Positions 35,190-46,257 are shown, counted from the stretch's first letter. The stretch: 64,000 nucleotides of DNA from Rhodococcus koreensis (GCF_900105905.1 NZ_FNSV01000005.1:1984001-2048000); one strand, 5' to 3'. The notes: generated by a model not told the origin, from the sequence alone. Translations and numbers: made by a program.

Positions 35190-35950
35190 GATGTTCCCGC
35201 GGCCAGCAGCTGACCGGCGGGGAACGCCTCCGCGCTCGCGGGCAGCCGCCCGGGCCTGCCGCTGAGGAACACCTCCACGGTGCCCTCCCCCGCGCTCGGC
35301 CGGTTCAGCGCGTCGATGCGGCGCAGGGTCTGCGCCGCCACCGCCTCGGCGCTGTCGAACAACCGCACCCCGGCCGGCAGCTGCGCCGCGATCTCGTCGG
35401 CCATCAACGGGTAGTGGGTGCAGCCCAGCACCACCCCGCCGACGTCGCCGGGCGTCCGCTCTGCGGCGGACGCGATGGCGGCGATCGCAGCGTCCCGCTC
35501 CCCCCGGTCGATGGCCTCCGCGAGACCATGGCACGCGACCCCCACCACCGAACTGCCGTTCCCGAACTTCTCGATCAGATCGGCCTGATACCGGCTCGCC
35601 GTCGTCGCGGCGGTCGCCCAGACGGCGACGGACCCGAACGCCGCGGCGGCCGGTTTGATCGCCGGCACCGTCCCGACGACCGGAACCTGCGGTCCGACGA
35701 GCTCCCGGACGTGGTCGAGCGCGGTGACGCTCGCCGTGTTGCACGGCAGCACGATCACCTCGGCGCCGCGGTCGAGGCTGCGCTGCGCGGTCGCGAGAAC
35801 ACGATCGATCACCCACTGCTCCGGTTTGGGACCCCACGGGGCCCCGTCCGGATCCAGCGCGAGAATCAGATCCAGTTCGGGTCGCAACTTCCGCAACCAC
35901 GCCGCCGTCGGCAGCATGCCGAGACCCGAGTCGATGAGCGCAACAATCAC
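35177..35950 (-). CDS. Glutamate racemase-family protein
   Basis: 257-residue cofactor-independent Asp/Glu racemase. The two catalytic cysteines are visible in VLPCNTASVTALDHV and VLGCTHYPLMADEIA, with DSGLGMLPTAAWL at the N-terminus and a C-terminal ETAEA-like DSAEAVAAQTLRR. It is probably a MurI-type enzyme making D-glutamate, but DSGLGMLP departs a little from the housekeeping DSGVGGL(T) form, so a second paralogue is possible. Confidence 0.82.
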   Translation of the reverse strand: MIVALIDSGLGMLPTAAWLRKLRPELDLILALDPDGAPWGPKPEQWVIDRVLATAQRSLDRGAEVIVLPCNTASVTALDHVRELVGPQVPVVGTVPAIKPAAAAFGSVAVWATAATTASRYQADLIEKFGNGSSVVGVACHGLAEAIDRGERDAAIAAIASAAERTPGDVGGVVLGCTHYPLMADEIAAQLPAGVRLFDSAEAVAAQTLRRIDALNRPSAGEGTVEVFLSGRPGRLPASAEAFPAGQLLAAGTSQPS

Positions 35951-35982
35951 CCGGAGAATCTATCGCGCCCCCGTCCCGGCTC

Positions 35983-37164
35983 TTACGCCGACGCGGCCTC
36001 GAGGACCTCACCGATCGGAGTTCCCGCCGCGATCTTCGCCCGCATCTTCATGACACCACCCGCCATCCCGCCGCCGACGACACCGGCCAGGATGCCGTCC
36101 CGTTCGTAGTAGGCGAGGAACTTGCGGCCGTCGTCCTTGATCACGTGCACCTCGTCGGTGGCCGCCACCGTGCCCAGGGCCTGGATCTTGATGTCGTACT
36201 GGTCGCTCCAGAAGTACGGCACCTGAGCTGCGGTGTTCTCGTCGCCGGTGCCGGTCAACGCCGCGGCGAGGATCTTCGCCTGCTCCCCGGCGTTGCTCCA
36301 GTGCTCGACGCGCTTGCGGCCACCCACCTGCAGCTGCCACGCGGCCACGTCGCCGACCGCCCACACGTGCGGGACCGCCGTGCGTCCGACGCCGTCGCAC
36401 ACCACACCGTTGTCCAGTTCGACACCCGAGCCGTCGAGCCACGCGGTGACCGGCACCGAGCCGACTCCGATCGCCACGACGTCGACGTCGACCTCGCTTC
36501 CGTCGCCGAGGACGGCTCCGGTGACCCGGTCGGTGCCCACCAGCGACGTGAGCCCGACACCGGCCCGCAGATCGACCCCCTCGGCGGTGTGCAGCCGGGC
36601 GACGAGTCCGCCGATCTTCTCGCCGAGCACGGACGCGAGCGGCGTCGGCTGCGGCTCGACCAGCACCACGTCGAGCCCGCCGGCCCGCATGCTCGCCGCC
36701 AGCTCGCAGCCGATGAAGCCTGCCCCGACGATCAGTGCGCGCTTGCCCTCGGCAAGGTCCGCGCGCAACGCCAGGCTCTCGTCGATGGAACGGAGAACGT
36801 GGACACCCGCGAGGGCGGGTAGCCCCGGGATCCGCCGCGGCACGAGGCCGGTGGCGATCACGAGTTCGTCGTAGCCGAGTTCGCTGCCGTCAGCGAGTCT
36901 CAGGATGCGGGATCCGGTGTCCACCGAGGCGGCCTCGACCCCCAGCCGCAGTTCGATGTTCTTCTCGTCGAAGAACTCACGCGGCTTGAGCGTGGTGTCG
37001 CTCTTCTCCCCGCGCATCACTTCCTTCGACAGCGGTGGGCGGTCGTAGGGAAGGTGCGGTTCACCTCCGAGAAGAATCAGATCACCCTCGTATCCGGCCC
37101 GCCGAAGTTCCTCCGCGGTGCGCAGGCCCGACAAGCCCGCCCCGACGATCACAATTTTCTGCAC
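35983..37164 (-). CDS. FAD-dependent ferredoxin/rhodocoxin-type reductase
   Basis: 393-residue reductase of the putidaredoxin/rhodocoxin (ThcD) family that transfers electrons from NAD(P)H to a ferredoxin. The FAD motif IVIVGAGLSGLRTAEELRR is at residues 4-22, the NAD motif LIVGAGFIGCELAASM at about 145, and the second FAD motif VWAVGDVAAW at about 265. No ferredoxin or P450 gene is adjacent, so the partner is unknown. Confidence 0.9.
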   Translation of the reverse strand: MQKIVIVGAGLSGLRTAEELRRAGYEGDLILLGGEPHLPYDRPPLSKEVMRGEKSDTTLKPREFFDEKNIELRLGVEAASVDTGSRILRLADGSELGYDELVIATGLVPRRIPGLPALAGVHVLRSIDESLALRADLAEGKRALIVGAGFIGCELAASMRAGGLDVVLVEPQPTPLASVLGEKIGGLVARLHTAEGVDLRAGVGLTSLVGTDRVTGAVLGDGSEVDVDVVAIGVGSVPVTAWLDGSGVELDNGVVCDGVGRTAVPHVWAVGDVAAWQLQVGGRKRVEHWSNAGEQAKILAAALTGTGDENTAAQVPYFWSDQYDIKIQALGTVAATDEVHVIKDDGRKFLAYYERDGILAGVVGGGMAGGVMKMRAKIAAGTPIGEVLEAASA

Positions 37165-37197
37165 GCCAACACATTAGGCGCTTTGCGCCCGTGAGGG

Positions 37198-39729
37198 TCA
37201 GAGGTCGGCGATGGCCTCCAGCGGGCGGGTGCGGGCGGCGCGGCTCGCCGGCCACAGTGCCGCGAACACACCGACCACACCGGATCCGAGGAGCATCGCG
37301 ACCACCTGCCCCCATGGCACCGTCACCTGGCCGAGCCCCTGGTCCTTCAGGGTGCTCACGAAGCCCCAGCCGAACGCGATGCCGAGCAGCACGCCGACGG
37401 CCGCACCGAACACCGCGATCAGCATCGACTCCAGGTAGATCGTGCGGCGCATCTGGGACCTCTGCATCCCGACCGCGCGGAGCATGCCGATCTCCCGCCT
37501 GCGCTCGACCACCGAGAGCGCGAGCGTGTTGATGATGCCGAGGATCGCGATCACGACGGCGAGTGCGAGCAACCCGTAGAGGATCGCGAGGAGCGTGTCG
37601 ATCTGCTGGCCCTGCGTTCCCTTGAACTGTTCGCGGTCCTGCACCTGCACCACGACGAACTGCTTGGTCGCGGATTCGAGGTCGGCGCGCAGCTGCGTCA
37701 GGTCCGCACCCGGCTTCGCGTCGATGAGCACCGCCAGATCGGGGATGGTCGCGGCGGGCATGACCTGCCGGTAGACGTCGTCCGAGACGAGCCAGTCGCC
37801 GACCAGCTGGTTGTCTTCGAAGACACCGGTGACCTCGGCGTCGACGACTTTCCCGTCGGCGCTCGTCATCGGGACGGTCGTGCCCAGCGTCCAGCCCTTC
37901 TGCGCCGCTGTCGTCTGGGACACGATGAGGTGGTTGCCCGTCAGGTCGGCGCCGCCCTCGACGAGCGTGTAGTCGAGGACGCCCTCGAGTGGGCCGTCCA
38001 GCGACGCGCCCTGTTGCCGCTCGTCGTCGACCGTCACGGACACCGGGTGCAGGGCGGCGGCGCTCTGGACGTCGTCGAGGTTCCGCACGGCTCTCGCCGC
38101 GCCGCTGGGCACACCGATCTGATTGGGTCCGGTGAGCACGTAGTCGGCGGACACCCCCGAGTCGACCAGCTGGTTGACGCTGGCCTTCGCGGATGCGCCG
38201 AACACCCCGATGACGGATACGAGCATCAGTCCGAGTGTCAGCGCGAACGCGGTGGCGGCGGTGCGGCGGGGATTGCGCACGGCGTTGGTGCGGGCCAGGC
38301 GCCCGACCGGGCCGAACGGCTTGGCCAGCACCGCTCCGAGCGCCCCGACGATCGGCCGGGACAACGCGGGGGCGGCGAACAGCACAGCCAGGATCAGACC
38401 GAGCGCGCCTGCGCCGACGACCGCCGCCGCACCGCCACCGGTACCCCGCGAACCGATCACGAGTCCCACGACTCCGAGGACACCGAGGACCGCACCGGCG
38501 ATGGTGCGCACGTGCAGTGAGTCACCGGTGGACGCGAATTCCTCGCGCATCGCCGCGACGGGCGGCACCTTGGACGCGCGCCGGGCGGGTGCGTACGCGC
38601 TGACTGTCGTCACGAGCACCCCGACCACGAGGGCGATGAGAATCGTGCGCGGCCCCACCTGCAGGGGACCTTCGGGCAGACCGACGTCGAACGCGTTCAG
38701 CAGTGCCCGCAATCCGTAGGCCAGGCCGACGCCGGCGGCGATCCCGATCGCACTGCCGATCACGCCGACCACGAGGGCCTCGAAGACCACGGACCGGCCC
38801 ACCTGCGTGCGGCTGGCACCGATCGCGCGGAGCAGCGCCAGTTCGCGCAACCGCTGGGCCACGATCATCGAGAACGTGTTGTAGATGATGAACGTGCCGA
38901 CGAGCAGCGCGATCGCACCGAATGCGAGGAGGAAGTAGTTGATGAAGCTCAGCGCCTCCGTCACCTGCGCCTTGGTTTCCTCGCGGACCTCGTCGCCGGT
39001 CTGGACCTTTGCGTCGGGAAGGGCGGCGGCGATCTCGTCGCGCAGTTCGGTCTGGGACAGACCGGTCCCGGCGACGTCGATGTACTCGACGTGCTTGCCG
39101 TCGGTGAACAGTTCGCGGGCCTGCGAGTCGACGAACGTCGCGCCGATGAATCCACCGGTCTCGTTGCCGGTGTCGTAGATGCCGGAGACGGTGACGTCGA
39201 CCATGCCGCGAGCGGGCACGAGGACCTTGGTGGTGTCGCCGACCGCGAGTTGCGCGCGTTCGGCGGCACTGGCGTTGACGGCGATCTGACCGGCCTGCGC
39301 GGGCGGGGTTCCGTGCACGTACTCGTCGGGCTCACCGAGCGCCTGACCCGGCGGCAGGTACGACTCCCCGATGCTCGGCGCACCGCCCGTCTGGACGGCG
39401 GCGCCGTCGGAATCGATGAGGACGATCTGCCCGCTGACGGCAGGTGCGACCGCGCGCACCCCGTCCAGCGCGGTGATGGTGTCGAGGTCGGCGAGGGGCA
39501 CTCCACTGGAGTTGCGCTCCTCGCTCGACACCCGGACGTCGACCCCTTGCGCGGTGTTCTCGAAGATCGAATCGAACGTCCTCTGGAGGGTGTCGGTGAA
39601 GACGAAGGAACCGGCGACGAACGCGGTGCCGAGCACCACGGACAGCACCGTCAGTGCCAGCCGGACCTTGTGTGCCGCCAGGTTGCGCAGCGACACCTTG
39701 CGCATCGGCGCACCGGATGTGGACGCCAT
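37198..39729 (-). CDS. MacB/FtsX-type ABC transporter permease
   Basis: 843-residue membrane protein with two periplasmic-core plus FtsX modules. The first segment (VRLALTVLSVVLGTAFVAGSF) is followed by a large extracytoplasmic domain, FtsX core 1 (about residues 260-400, MIVAQRLRELALLRAIGASR) and FtsX core 2 (about 710-840, VVERRREIGMLRAVGMQRSQ). This layout is usual for actinobacterial lipoprotein or peptide exporters. It is 4 bp after the ATPase gene. Substrate unknown. Confidence 0.9.
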   Translation of the reverse strand: MASTSGAPMRKVSLRNLAAHKVRLALTVLSVVLGTAFVAGSFVFTDTLQRTFDSIFENTAQGVDVRVSSEERNSSGVPLADLDTITALDGVRAVAPAVSGQIVLIDSDGAAVQTGGAPSIGESYLPPGQALGEPDEYVHGTPPAQAGQIAVNASAAERAQLAVGDTTKVLVPARGMVDVTVSGIYDTGNETGGFIGATFVDSQARELFTDGKHVEYIDVAGTGLSQTELRDEIAAALPDAKVQTGDEVREETKAQVTEALSFINYFLLAFGAIALLVGTFIIYNTFSMIVAQRLRELALLRAIGASRTQVGRSVVFEALVVGVIGSAIGIAAGVGLAYGLRALLNAFDVGLPEGPLQVGPRTILIALVVGVLVTTVSAYAPARRASKVPPVAAMREEFASTGDSLHVRTIAGAVLGVLGVVGLVIGSRGTGGGAAAVVGAGALGLILAVLFAAPALSRPIVGALGAVLAKPFGPVGRLARTNAVRNPRRTAATAFALTLGLMLVSVIGVFGASAKASVNQLVDSGVSADYVLTGPNQIGVPSGAARAVRNLDDVQSAAALHPVSVTVDDERQQGASLDGPLEGVLDYTLVEGGADLTGNHLIVSQTTAAQKGWTLGTTVPMTSADGKVVDAEVTGVFEDNQLVGDWLVSDDVYRQVMPAATIPDLAVLIDAKPGADLTQLRADLESATKQFVVVQVQDREQFKGTQGQQIDTLLAILYGLLALAVVIAILGIINTLALSVVERRREIGMLRAVGMQRSQMRRTIYLESMLIAVFGAAVGVLLGIAFGWGFVSTLKDQGLGQVTVPWGQVVAMLLGSGVVGVFAALWPASRAARTRPLEAIADL

Positions 39730-39733
39730 GCGG

Positions 39734-40507
39734 TCAGACCGCCGCGTCGGACGTGAGGGCGTGGGCAGGCTCGTCGAGTCGCTTCATCGTGTCGAGGACC
39801 GAATCGGCCGTCGGCTCACGCAGTTCGTCGACGATCTTGCCGTCGGCGAGGAACACCACCCGGTCGGCGTAGGCGGCCGCGCGGGGGTCGTGGGTGACGA
39901 TGACGACGGTCTGGTGGAATTCGTCCACCGCGGCCCGCAGGATCGACAGCACCTCGCCCGAGGACTTCGAGTCGAGGTTGCCGGTGGGCTCGTCGCCGAA
40001 GATGATCTCCGGCTGCCCTGCCAGGGCCCGGGCACACGCGACCCGCTGCTGCTGACCTCCGGACAACTCCCCCGGGCGGTGCTCGAGACGATCCTGCAGC
40101 CCGAGTTTGGTGAGCACGTTCTCGAGCCACGCGGCGTCCGGCTTGCGGCCCGCGATGTCCAGCGGAAGGGTGATGTTCTCCAGCGCCGTCAGCGTCGGCA
40201 CCAGGTTGAACGCCTGGAACACGAAGCCGATGCGGTCGCGTCGCAGTTGGGTCATCTGCTTGTCGGTCAGCGTCGTCAACTCGGTGTCGCCGATGAGGAC
40301 GGAACCCGAACTGGCGGCGTCGAGGCCGGCCAGGCAGTGCATCAGCGTCGACTTGCCGGAACCGGACGGTCCCATGATCGCGGTGAACTCACCACGGGCG
40401 AACTCGGCGGATACCGCGCTGAGCGCGTGGACCTGGGTGTCGCCGGTGCCGTACGTCTTGGACAGCTCGACAGCACGGGCAGCGACAGCGGGGGCATGCG
40501 TGCTCAT
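39734..40507 (-). CDS. MacB-type ABC transporter ATPase
   Basis: 257 residues with Walker A GPSGSGKST, Q-loop FVFQAFNLVPTLTALEN, signature LSGGQQQRVACARAL, Walker B IIFGDEPTGNLDS and the H-loop VIVTHDPRAAAYADR. This is the LolD/MacB ATPase class, matching the FtsX permease 4 bp downstream. A 7-bp-arm inverted repeat 109 bp upstream may control the pair. Confidence 0.93.
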   Translation of the reverse strand: MSTHAPAVAARAVELSKTYGTGDTQVHALSAVSAEFARGEFTAIMGPSGSGKSTLMHCLAGLDAASSGSVLIGDTELTTLTDKQMTQLRRDRIGFVFQAFNLVPTLTALENITLPLDIAGRKPDAAWLENVLTKLGLQDRLEHRPGELSGGQQQRVACARALAGQPEIIFGDEPTGNLDSKSSGEVLSILRAAVDEFHQTVVIVTHDPRAAAYADRVVFLADGKIVDELREPTADSVLDTMKRLDEPAHALTSDAAV

Positions 40508-40615
40508 GATCGCCTTTCGTCATTCTCTCGTGGCGGTCCGGCCCCGTGGTGACGGGCCGGGACGGTGCACGCGCGGCGCACTCCTCCATCTTGTCGACAC
40601 CCGCGGCGGCCCGCC

Positions 40616-40633
40616 ATCAGGGACCACCCTGAT
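40616..40633. promoter_or_regulatory. Inverted repeat upstream of MacB-like operon
   Basis: ATCAGGG-ACCA-CCCTGAT, perfect 7-bp arms, in the 237-bp divergent region between the ATPase gene and a membrane-protein gene. This type of repeat is often bound by LuxR-type response regulators of exporter operons; no such gene is adjacent. The rest of the gap shows nothing recognisable. Confidence 0.45.
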
Positions 40634-40744
40634 CTTCGGTAAGTCGGGACGTGATCCCTGACACGGCGACCCGGCCGGAAACGCCCACAACGGATGTGCC
40701 GACCTGGGAGAATTTCGGTATCGCCGGTGCGAAGGAGAGCCCTC

Positions 40745-41569
40745 ATGGCCATCGAACCCCCCACACCCCGGACGGGATCGCGTTTCCTCGACGCGTTCCT
40801 CCAATCACCGTTCGCCGGCCTGGCGCCGTGGATCGTGATGTCGCTGCTGTCCGGCCCCGGGCGGTTCGAGGAATCGGTCGCCACCGCTCTCGGGTTGTCG
40901 ATCCTGTTCCTGTTCCTCAGCCACCGCCGCGGCGGAAGCCTCAAACCCATGGAAGTGTTCGACATCGTCTATTTCGGCTGCCTCGCCGTGATCGGACTGT
41001 TCGCCTCCGACAGCCTGATCACCTGGCTGGAGAAGTGGTCGGGCGAGATGTCGAGTCTGGCGCTCGTCGCGTTCGCGTTCGGCTCGCTGTTGCTGCGCAA
41101 TCCGTTCACCCTGCCGTACGCGAAAGAGACTACACCCGAGGAGTATTGGACCTCGCCGCTGTTCCTGAAGGTGAATCAGCTCATCACCCTGGTGTGGGCG
41201 CTGTCCTTCACGGTGTCGGCGGCATCCGGACTGTACGGCGACCTCGTCCTCGACCAGCCGGACAATTTCTGGACGGGCTGGATCATTCCGATCGGGGCGT
41301 TGCTGTTCGCGCTGTCCTTCACCGAGTGGTATCCGGACGTGGCGAGCGCGCAGGCGCCGCGGGAACCCGGGGAACCGGAAGAGGTGGCGCCGCCGCTCGT
41401 CAAGCTGTTCGACTTCCTGCCGCCGTACGTGATCGGCGTGGGGATCGCGATGCTCGTCACCGACAACGACCCCGACTGGCTGGGCATCACCCTGATCGTG
41501 GTGGGCGCCCTCGGCAGCGCCGCGTTGCGACGCGCGGGCACGCAGAGCCGAAGCGGTTCGACCGCATGA
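40745..41569 (+). CDS. Integral membrane protein of unknown function
   Basis: 274 residues, seven or so hydrophobic segments (PFAGLAPWIVMSLLSGP, VATALGLSILFLFLSH, VFDIVYFGCLAVIGLFA, LITLVWALSFTVSAASG, YVIGVGIAMLVTD). Start MAIEPPTPRT after GGAGAG. I do not recognise a family with certainty. It precedes an acyl-CoA synthetase gene on the same strand after 72 bp containing a Crp-type box, so it is probably transcribed separately. Confidence 0.75.
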   Translation: MAIEPPTPRTGSRFLDAFLQSPFAGLAPWIVMSLLSGPGRFEESVATALGLSILFLFLSHRRGGSLKPMEVFDIVYFGCLAVIGLFASDSLITWLEKWSGEMSSLALVAFAFGSLLLRNPFTLPYAKETTPEEYWTSPLFLKVNQLITLVWALSFTVSAASGLYGDLVLDQPDNFWTGWIIPIGALLFALSFTEWYPDVASAQAPREPGEPEEVAPPLVKLFDFLPPYVIGVGIAMLVTDNDPDWLGITLIVVGALGSAALRRAGTQSRSGSTA

Positions 41570-41609
41570 GGCAAAACGTCACTGATCGGAGCACCGGCTA
41601 CTAGCCTGA

Positions 41610-41625
41610 TGTGACTGACGTCACA
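41610..41625. promoter_or_regulatory. Perfect Crp/GlxR consensus box upstream of acyl-CoA synthetase
   Basis: TGTGACTGACGTCACA is an exact TGTGA-N6-TCACA. It ends 16 bp before the ATG, so binding would probably block rather than activate. Confidence 0.65.
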
Positions 41626-41641
41626 GACGAGAGGTGGGCGC

Positions 41642-43204
<1,563 letters not shown>

Positions 43205-43224
43205 CCGCCGTCCATACTGGGACC

Positions 43225-43629
43225 GTGACCGTTCGATGCCCCTGCCTGCTCGGTGAACCGTATGACGAGTGCTGCGGGAGGTATCACCGCGGCGAGGCGA
43301 AGGCGCCCACGGCCGAGCGCCTGATGCGATCCCGGTTCAGCGCGTTCGCGGTGCTGGACGCCGATTATCTCCTCGCGACGTGGCATCCGAGCACGCGGCC
43401 CGCGGGCCTGGACCTCGATCCGGCGCAGCGCTGGACCCGCCTCGACATCCTGGGCACGACCGGCGGCGGTCTGCTCGACACCACCGGCACCGTCGAGTTC
43501 CGTGCGCACTTCGTGCTGGACGGCCACCGCGAATCGCTGCACGAGAACAGCCGATTCGTCCGTGAGGACGGCAACTGGCTGTACCTGGACGCGATCGCGA
43601 CGCCACGCCCGGGGCTCCCGCGTCTGTGA
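43225..43629 (+). CDS. YchJ-family (UPF0225) SEC-C-like protein
   Basis: 134 residues. The N-terminal zinc-binding motif CPCLLGEPYDECCGRYHRGE (residues 4-23) is followed by the conserved TAERLMRSRFSAFAVLDADYLLATWHP (landmarks LMRSRFSAFA and DYLLATWHP) and a C-terminal NTF2-like part ending LYLDA. Function unknown. A GTG at 43201 overlapping the upstream stop (GTGA) would add 8 residues and is an alternative start. Confidence 0.88.
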   Translation: MTVRCPCLLGEPYDECCGRYHRGEAKAPTAERLMRSRFSAFAVLDADYLLATWHPSTRPAGLDLDPAQRWTRLDILGTTGGGLLDTTGTVEFRAHFVLDGHRESLHENSRFVREDGNWLYLDAIATPRPGLPRL

Positions 43630-43653
43630 TCGGCCCCGGCCTACGATCGGATC

Positions 43654-44256
43654 ATGATCAACCACCGGATCGGTCCCTTCGCCGCGTTCGCCGCCTGCAC
43701 GCTGGCCCTGATGCTCACCGGATGCTCGGAGTCGAACTCCGCCAGCAGTGTGGCGGCGACGTCGCCTGCCTCCGCGGCCACCACCGGCAGCGCACTCGAA
43801 TCCGAGTCGGCACCGATCCCGACCGACGCGTCGCCGAAGTCGTCCGCGGCGTCCGAGTCCGCGAAGCTCACCGTCACCGACGTCCGCGTCGGCGGGCACG
43901 AGGGATTCGACCGCGTGGTGTACGAACTCGGCGGCAAGGGCACCCCGGGCTGGCGGGTCGCATACGTGGACCAGGCCGTGCAGGACGGCAGCGGCAAGAC
44001 GATCCCGGTGTCGGGCAACGGCATCCTGCAGGTGCAGATCGACGGCTCGGCGTACCCGTTCGACAGCGACGTGGAGGGCTACTCGGGCCCCAATCCGGTG
44101 CCCGGTGTTCCCGGCGGCACGGTGACCGAGGTCAACGGTGCGCTCGTGTTCGAAGGCGTCACCCAGTCGTTCATCGGCGTGAGCGCGCCCGGCCGTCCGT
44201 TCACGGTGTCCACCCTGTCCGATCCGACGCGGGTGGTCGTCGACGTCGCGAAGTGA
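43654..44256 (+). CDS. Lipoprotein with AMIN-like domain
   Basis: 200 residues. Type II signal peptide with lipobox LMLTGC (Cys at about residue 24), then a 50-residue Ser/Ala/Thr-rich linker and a beta-rich C-terminal domain (VRVGGHEGFDRVVYELGGKG, PTRVVVDVAK) typical of the AMIN-like lipoproteins of actinobacteria. Probably bound to the outer leaflet of the membrane and contacting cell wall. Function not known. Confidence 0.82.
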   Translation: MINHRIGPFAAFAACTLALMLTGCSESNSASSVAATSPASAATTGSALESESAPIPTDASPKSSAASESAKLTVTDVRVGGHEGFDRVVYELGGKGTPGWRVAYVDQAVQDGSGKTIPVSGNGILQVQIDGSAYPFDSDVEGYSGPNPVPGVPGGTVTEVNGALVFEGVTQSFIGVSAPGRPFTVSTLSDPTRVVVDVAK

Positions 44257-44275
44257 CGCTTCCCGCGCCCGCTGC

Positions 44276-44306
44276 TTGACCTCGAGTTAAGTTGAGGTTC
44301 TACGGT
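44276..44306 (+). promoter_or_regulatory. SoxR/MerR-type promoter of ABC exporter
   Basis: -35 TTGACC (44276-44281) and -10 TACGGT (44301-44306) are 19 bp apart, the overlong spacing of MerR-family promoters. Between them lies ACCTCGAGTTAAGTTGAGGT (44279-44298), which matches the SoxR box ACCTCAAGTTAACTTGAGGT at 18 of 20 bases. The ABC exporter ATG is 53 bp downstream of the -10. No merR or soxR gene is in the window. Confidence 0.75.
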
Positions 44307-44358
44307 CATGTCATACCCCGGCTCTACCGTGGGGGGACAGCGACAGGAGGCCGCCGGC

Positions 44359-46257
44359 ATGAGCATGGAAGTCACGGCGTGGAACGCGATGTACAACGCG
44401 ATGCACGCCCAGGAAGATCGACGCCCCTTCTCCCGGACGACGTTGCGGCGGATCGCCCGTTTCGCCCGGCCGCACCGCCGCAACCTCGCGTGGTACCTGC
44501 TGCTCAGCGTCGTCACGGCCGCGCTGGCCGTGGCCACCCCGGTGCTGGCGGGCCGCGTCGTGAACGCCATCGTCGGCGGCGACGCGGTGTCCGTGATCGT
44601 GCGTCTCGCGGCGCTCATCGCGGTCATCGCCGTCCTCGAATCCGCACTCGCGCTGTGGACGCGGTGGTTGTCGGCGAGCATCGGCGAGGACCTGATCCTC
44701 GACCTGCGCACCGCCGTGTTCGACCACGTGCAGCGGATGCCGATCGCCTTCTTCACCCGCACCCGCACCGGCGCGCTGGTCAGCCGCCTCAACAACGACG
44801 TGATCGGTGCGCAGCGCGCATTCAGCGACACCTTGTCAGGTGTGGTGTCCAACCTGGTCACGCTGGGCATCACGCTGATCGTGATGATCGGGATCTCCTG
44901 GCAGATCACGCTGTGCGCACTGCTGCTGCTGCCGATCTTCGTCCTGCCCGCGCGCACGATGGGCGCGCGGCTCGCGCAACTCAATCGTGAGGCGGCCAAC
45001 CACAATTCGGTGATGAGCACGCAGATGACGGAGCGGTTCTCGGCGCCGGGCGCCACGCTCGTCAAGCTGTTCGGCCGTCCGTCCGAGGAATCCGCCGAAT
45101 TCGCGGTCCGCGCGCGGCGAGTCCGGAACATCGGCGTCCGCACGGCCATGCTGCAGTCGGTGTTCGTCACCGCGCTCACCCTCGTCTCGGCGCTCGCGCT
45201 GGCCCTCGTCTACGGACTGGGCGGGTTCTACGCACTGCGCGGACAACTCGACGCGGGAGCGGTGGTCGCGATGGCGATGCTGCTCACCCGCCTCTACTCG
45301 CCCCTTACCGCGCTGGCCAGCGCACGCATGGACGTGATGAGCGCGCTGGTGAGCTTCGAGCGCGTCTTCGAGGTCCTCGACCTGACGCCGCTGATCGCCG
45401 AGAAGCCCGACGCGGTCGCGGTGCCCGAGGGCCCCGTGTCGGTGGAGTTCGACTCGGTGGAGTTCGCGTATCCCTCGGCCGACAAGGTGTCGCTGGCGTC
45501 GCTCGAAGAGGTCGCGACCCTCGACACCCGCGGCGGCGTCGACGTGCTGCACCGACTGTCGTTCCGCGCCGAACCCGGGCAGATGGTCGCCCTGGTGGGA
45601 TCGTCCGGGGCCGGCAAGTCCACCATCGCCCAACTGGTTCCCCGGCTCTACGACGCGGACGCGGGCTCGGTGAAACTCGGCGGGGTCGACGTGCGGGACC
45701 TGACCGCCGACTCGGTGCGGGCCACCGTCGGAATGGTGACCCAGGACGGGCATCTCTTCCACGACACCGTTCGAGCCAACCTCTTGCTCGCCCGCCCCGG
45801 CGCCACGCCGGCCGAACTCGCGGAGGTCCTGGAACGCGCTCGGCTCACCGACCTCGTCGCCGCCCTTCCCGACGGCCTCGACACGGTGGTCGGCGAACGC
45901 GGCTACCGACTGTCCGGCGGCGAACGCCAGCGGCTGACCATCGCTCGCCTGCTGCTCGCGCATCCGCGGGTGGTCATCCTCGACGAGGCGACGGCGCACC
46001 TCGACTCCACGTCCGAGGCCGCCGTCCAGGAGGCGCTGGGCGAGGCCCTCGCCGGCCGCACCGCCGTGGTGATCGCGCACCGGTTGTCGACCGTGCGCGC
46101 GGCGGATCTGATCCTCGTGGTCGAGGCCGGGCGCATCGTCGAACGCGGCACCCACTCCGAACTGCTCGCCGCGGGCGGCCGGTACGAAGAGCTGTACCGC
46201 ACCCAGTTCGATACGGGCACGGTCTCGTCCCCGGCCCTCACCGAGGTGCTGCGGTGA
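44359..46257 (+). CDS. ABC exporter, fused permease-ATPase
   Basis: 632-residue half-transporter of the LmrA/MsbA type, acting as a dimer. Six membrane segments occupy residues about 45-320 (LAWYLLLSVVTAALAVATPVL, LVTLGITLIVMIGISW, FVTALTLVSALALALVYGL). The nucleotide-binding domain has Walker A GSSGAGKS, signature YRLSGGERQRL, Walker B VVILDEATAHLD and the H-loop IAHRLST. The start at 44359 follows AGGAGG with 8 nt. Its promoter has a SoxR-like operator, suggesting induction by redox-active compounds. It overlaps mak by 20 bp (convergent). Confidence 0.92.
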   Translation: MSMEVTAWNAMYNAMHAQEDRRPFSRTTLRRIARFARPHRRNLAWYLLLSVVTAALAVATPVLAGRVVNAIVGGDAVSVIVRLAALIAVIAVLESALALWTRWLSASIGEDLILDLRTAVFDHVQRMPIAFFTRTRTGALVSRLNNDVIGAQRAFSDTLSGVVSNLVTLGITLIVMIGISWQITLCALLLLPIFVLPARTMGARLAQLNREAANHNSVMSTQMTERFSAPGATLVKLFGRPSEESAEFAVRARRVRNIGVRTAMLQSVFVTALTLVSALALALVYGLGGFYALRGQLDAGAVVAMAMLLTRLYSPLTALASARMDVMSALVSFERVFEVLDLTPLIAEKPDAVAVPEGPVSVEFDSVEFAYPSADKVSLASLEEVATLDTRGGVDVLHRLSFRAEPGQMVALVGSSGAGKSTIAQLVPRLYDADAGSVKLGGVDVRDLTADSVRATVGMVTQDGHLFHDTVRANLLLARPGATPAELAEVLERARLTDLVAALPDGLDTVVGERGYRLSGGERQRLTIARLLLAHPRVVILDEATAHLDSTSEAAVQEALGEALAGRTAVVIAHRLSTVRAADLILVVEAGRIVERGTHSELLAAGGRYEELYRTQFDTGTVSSPALTEVLR

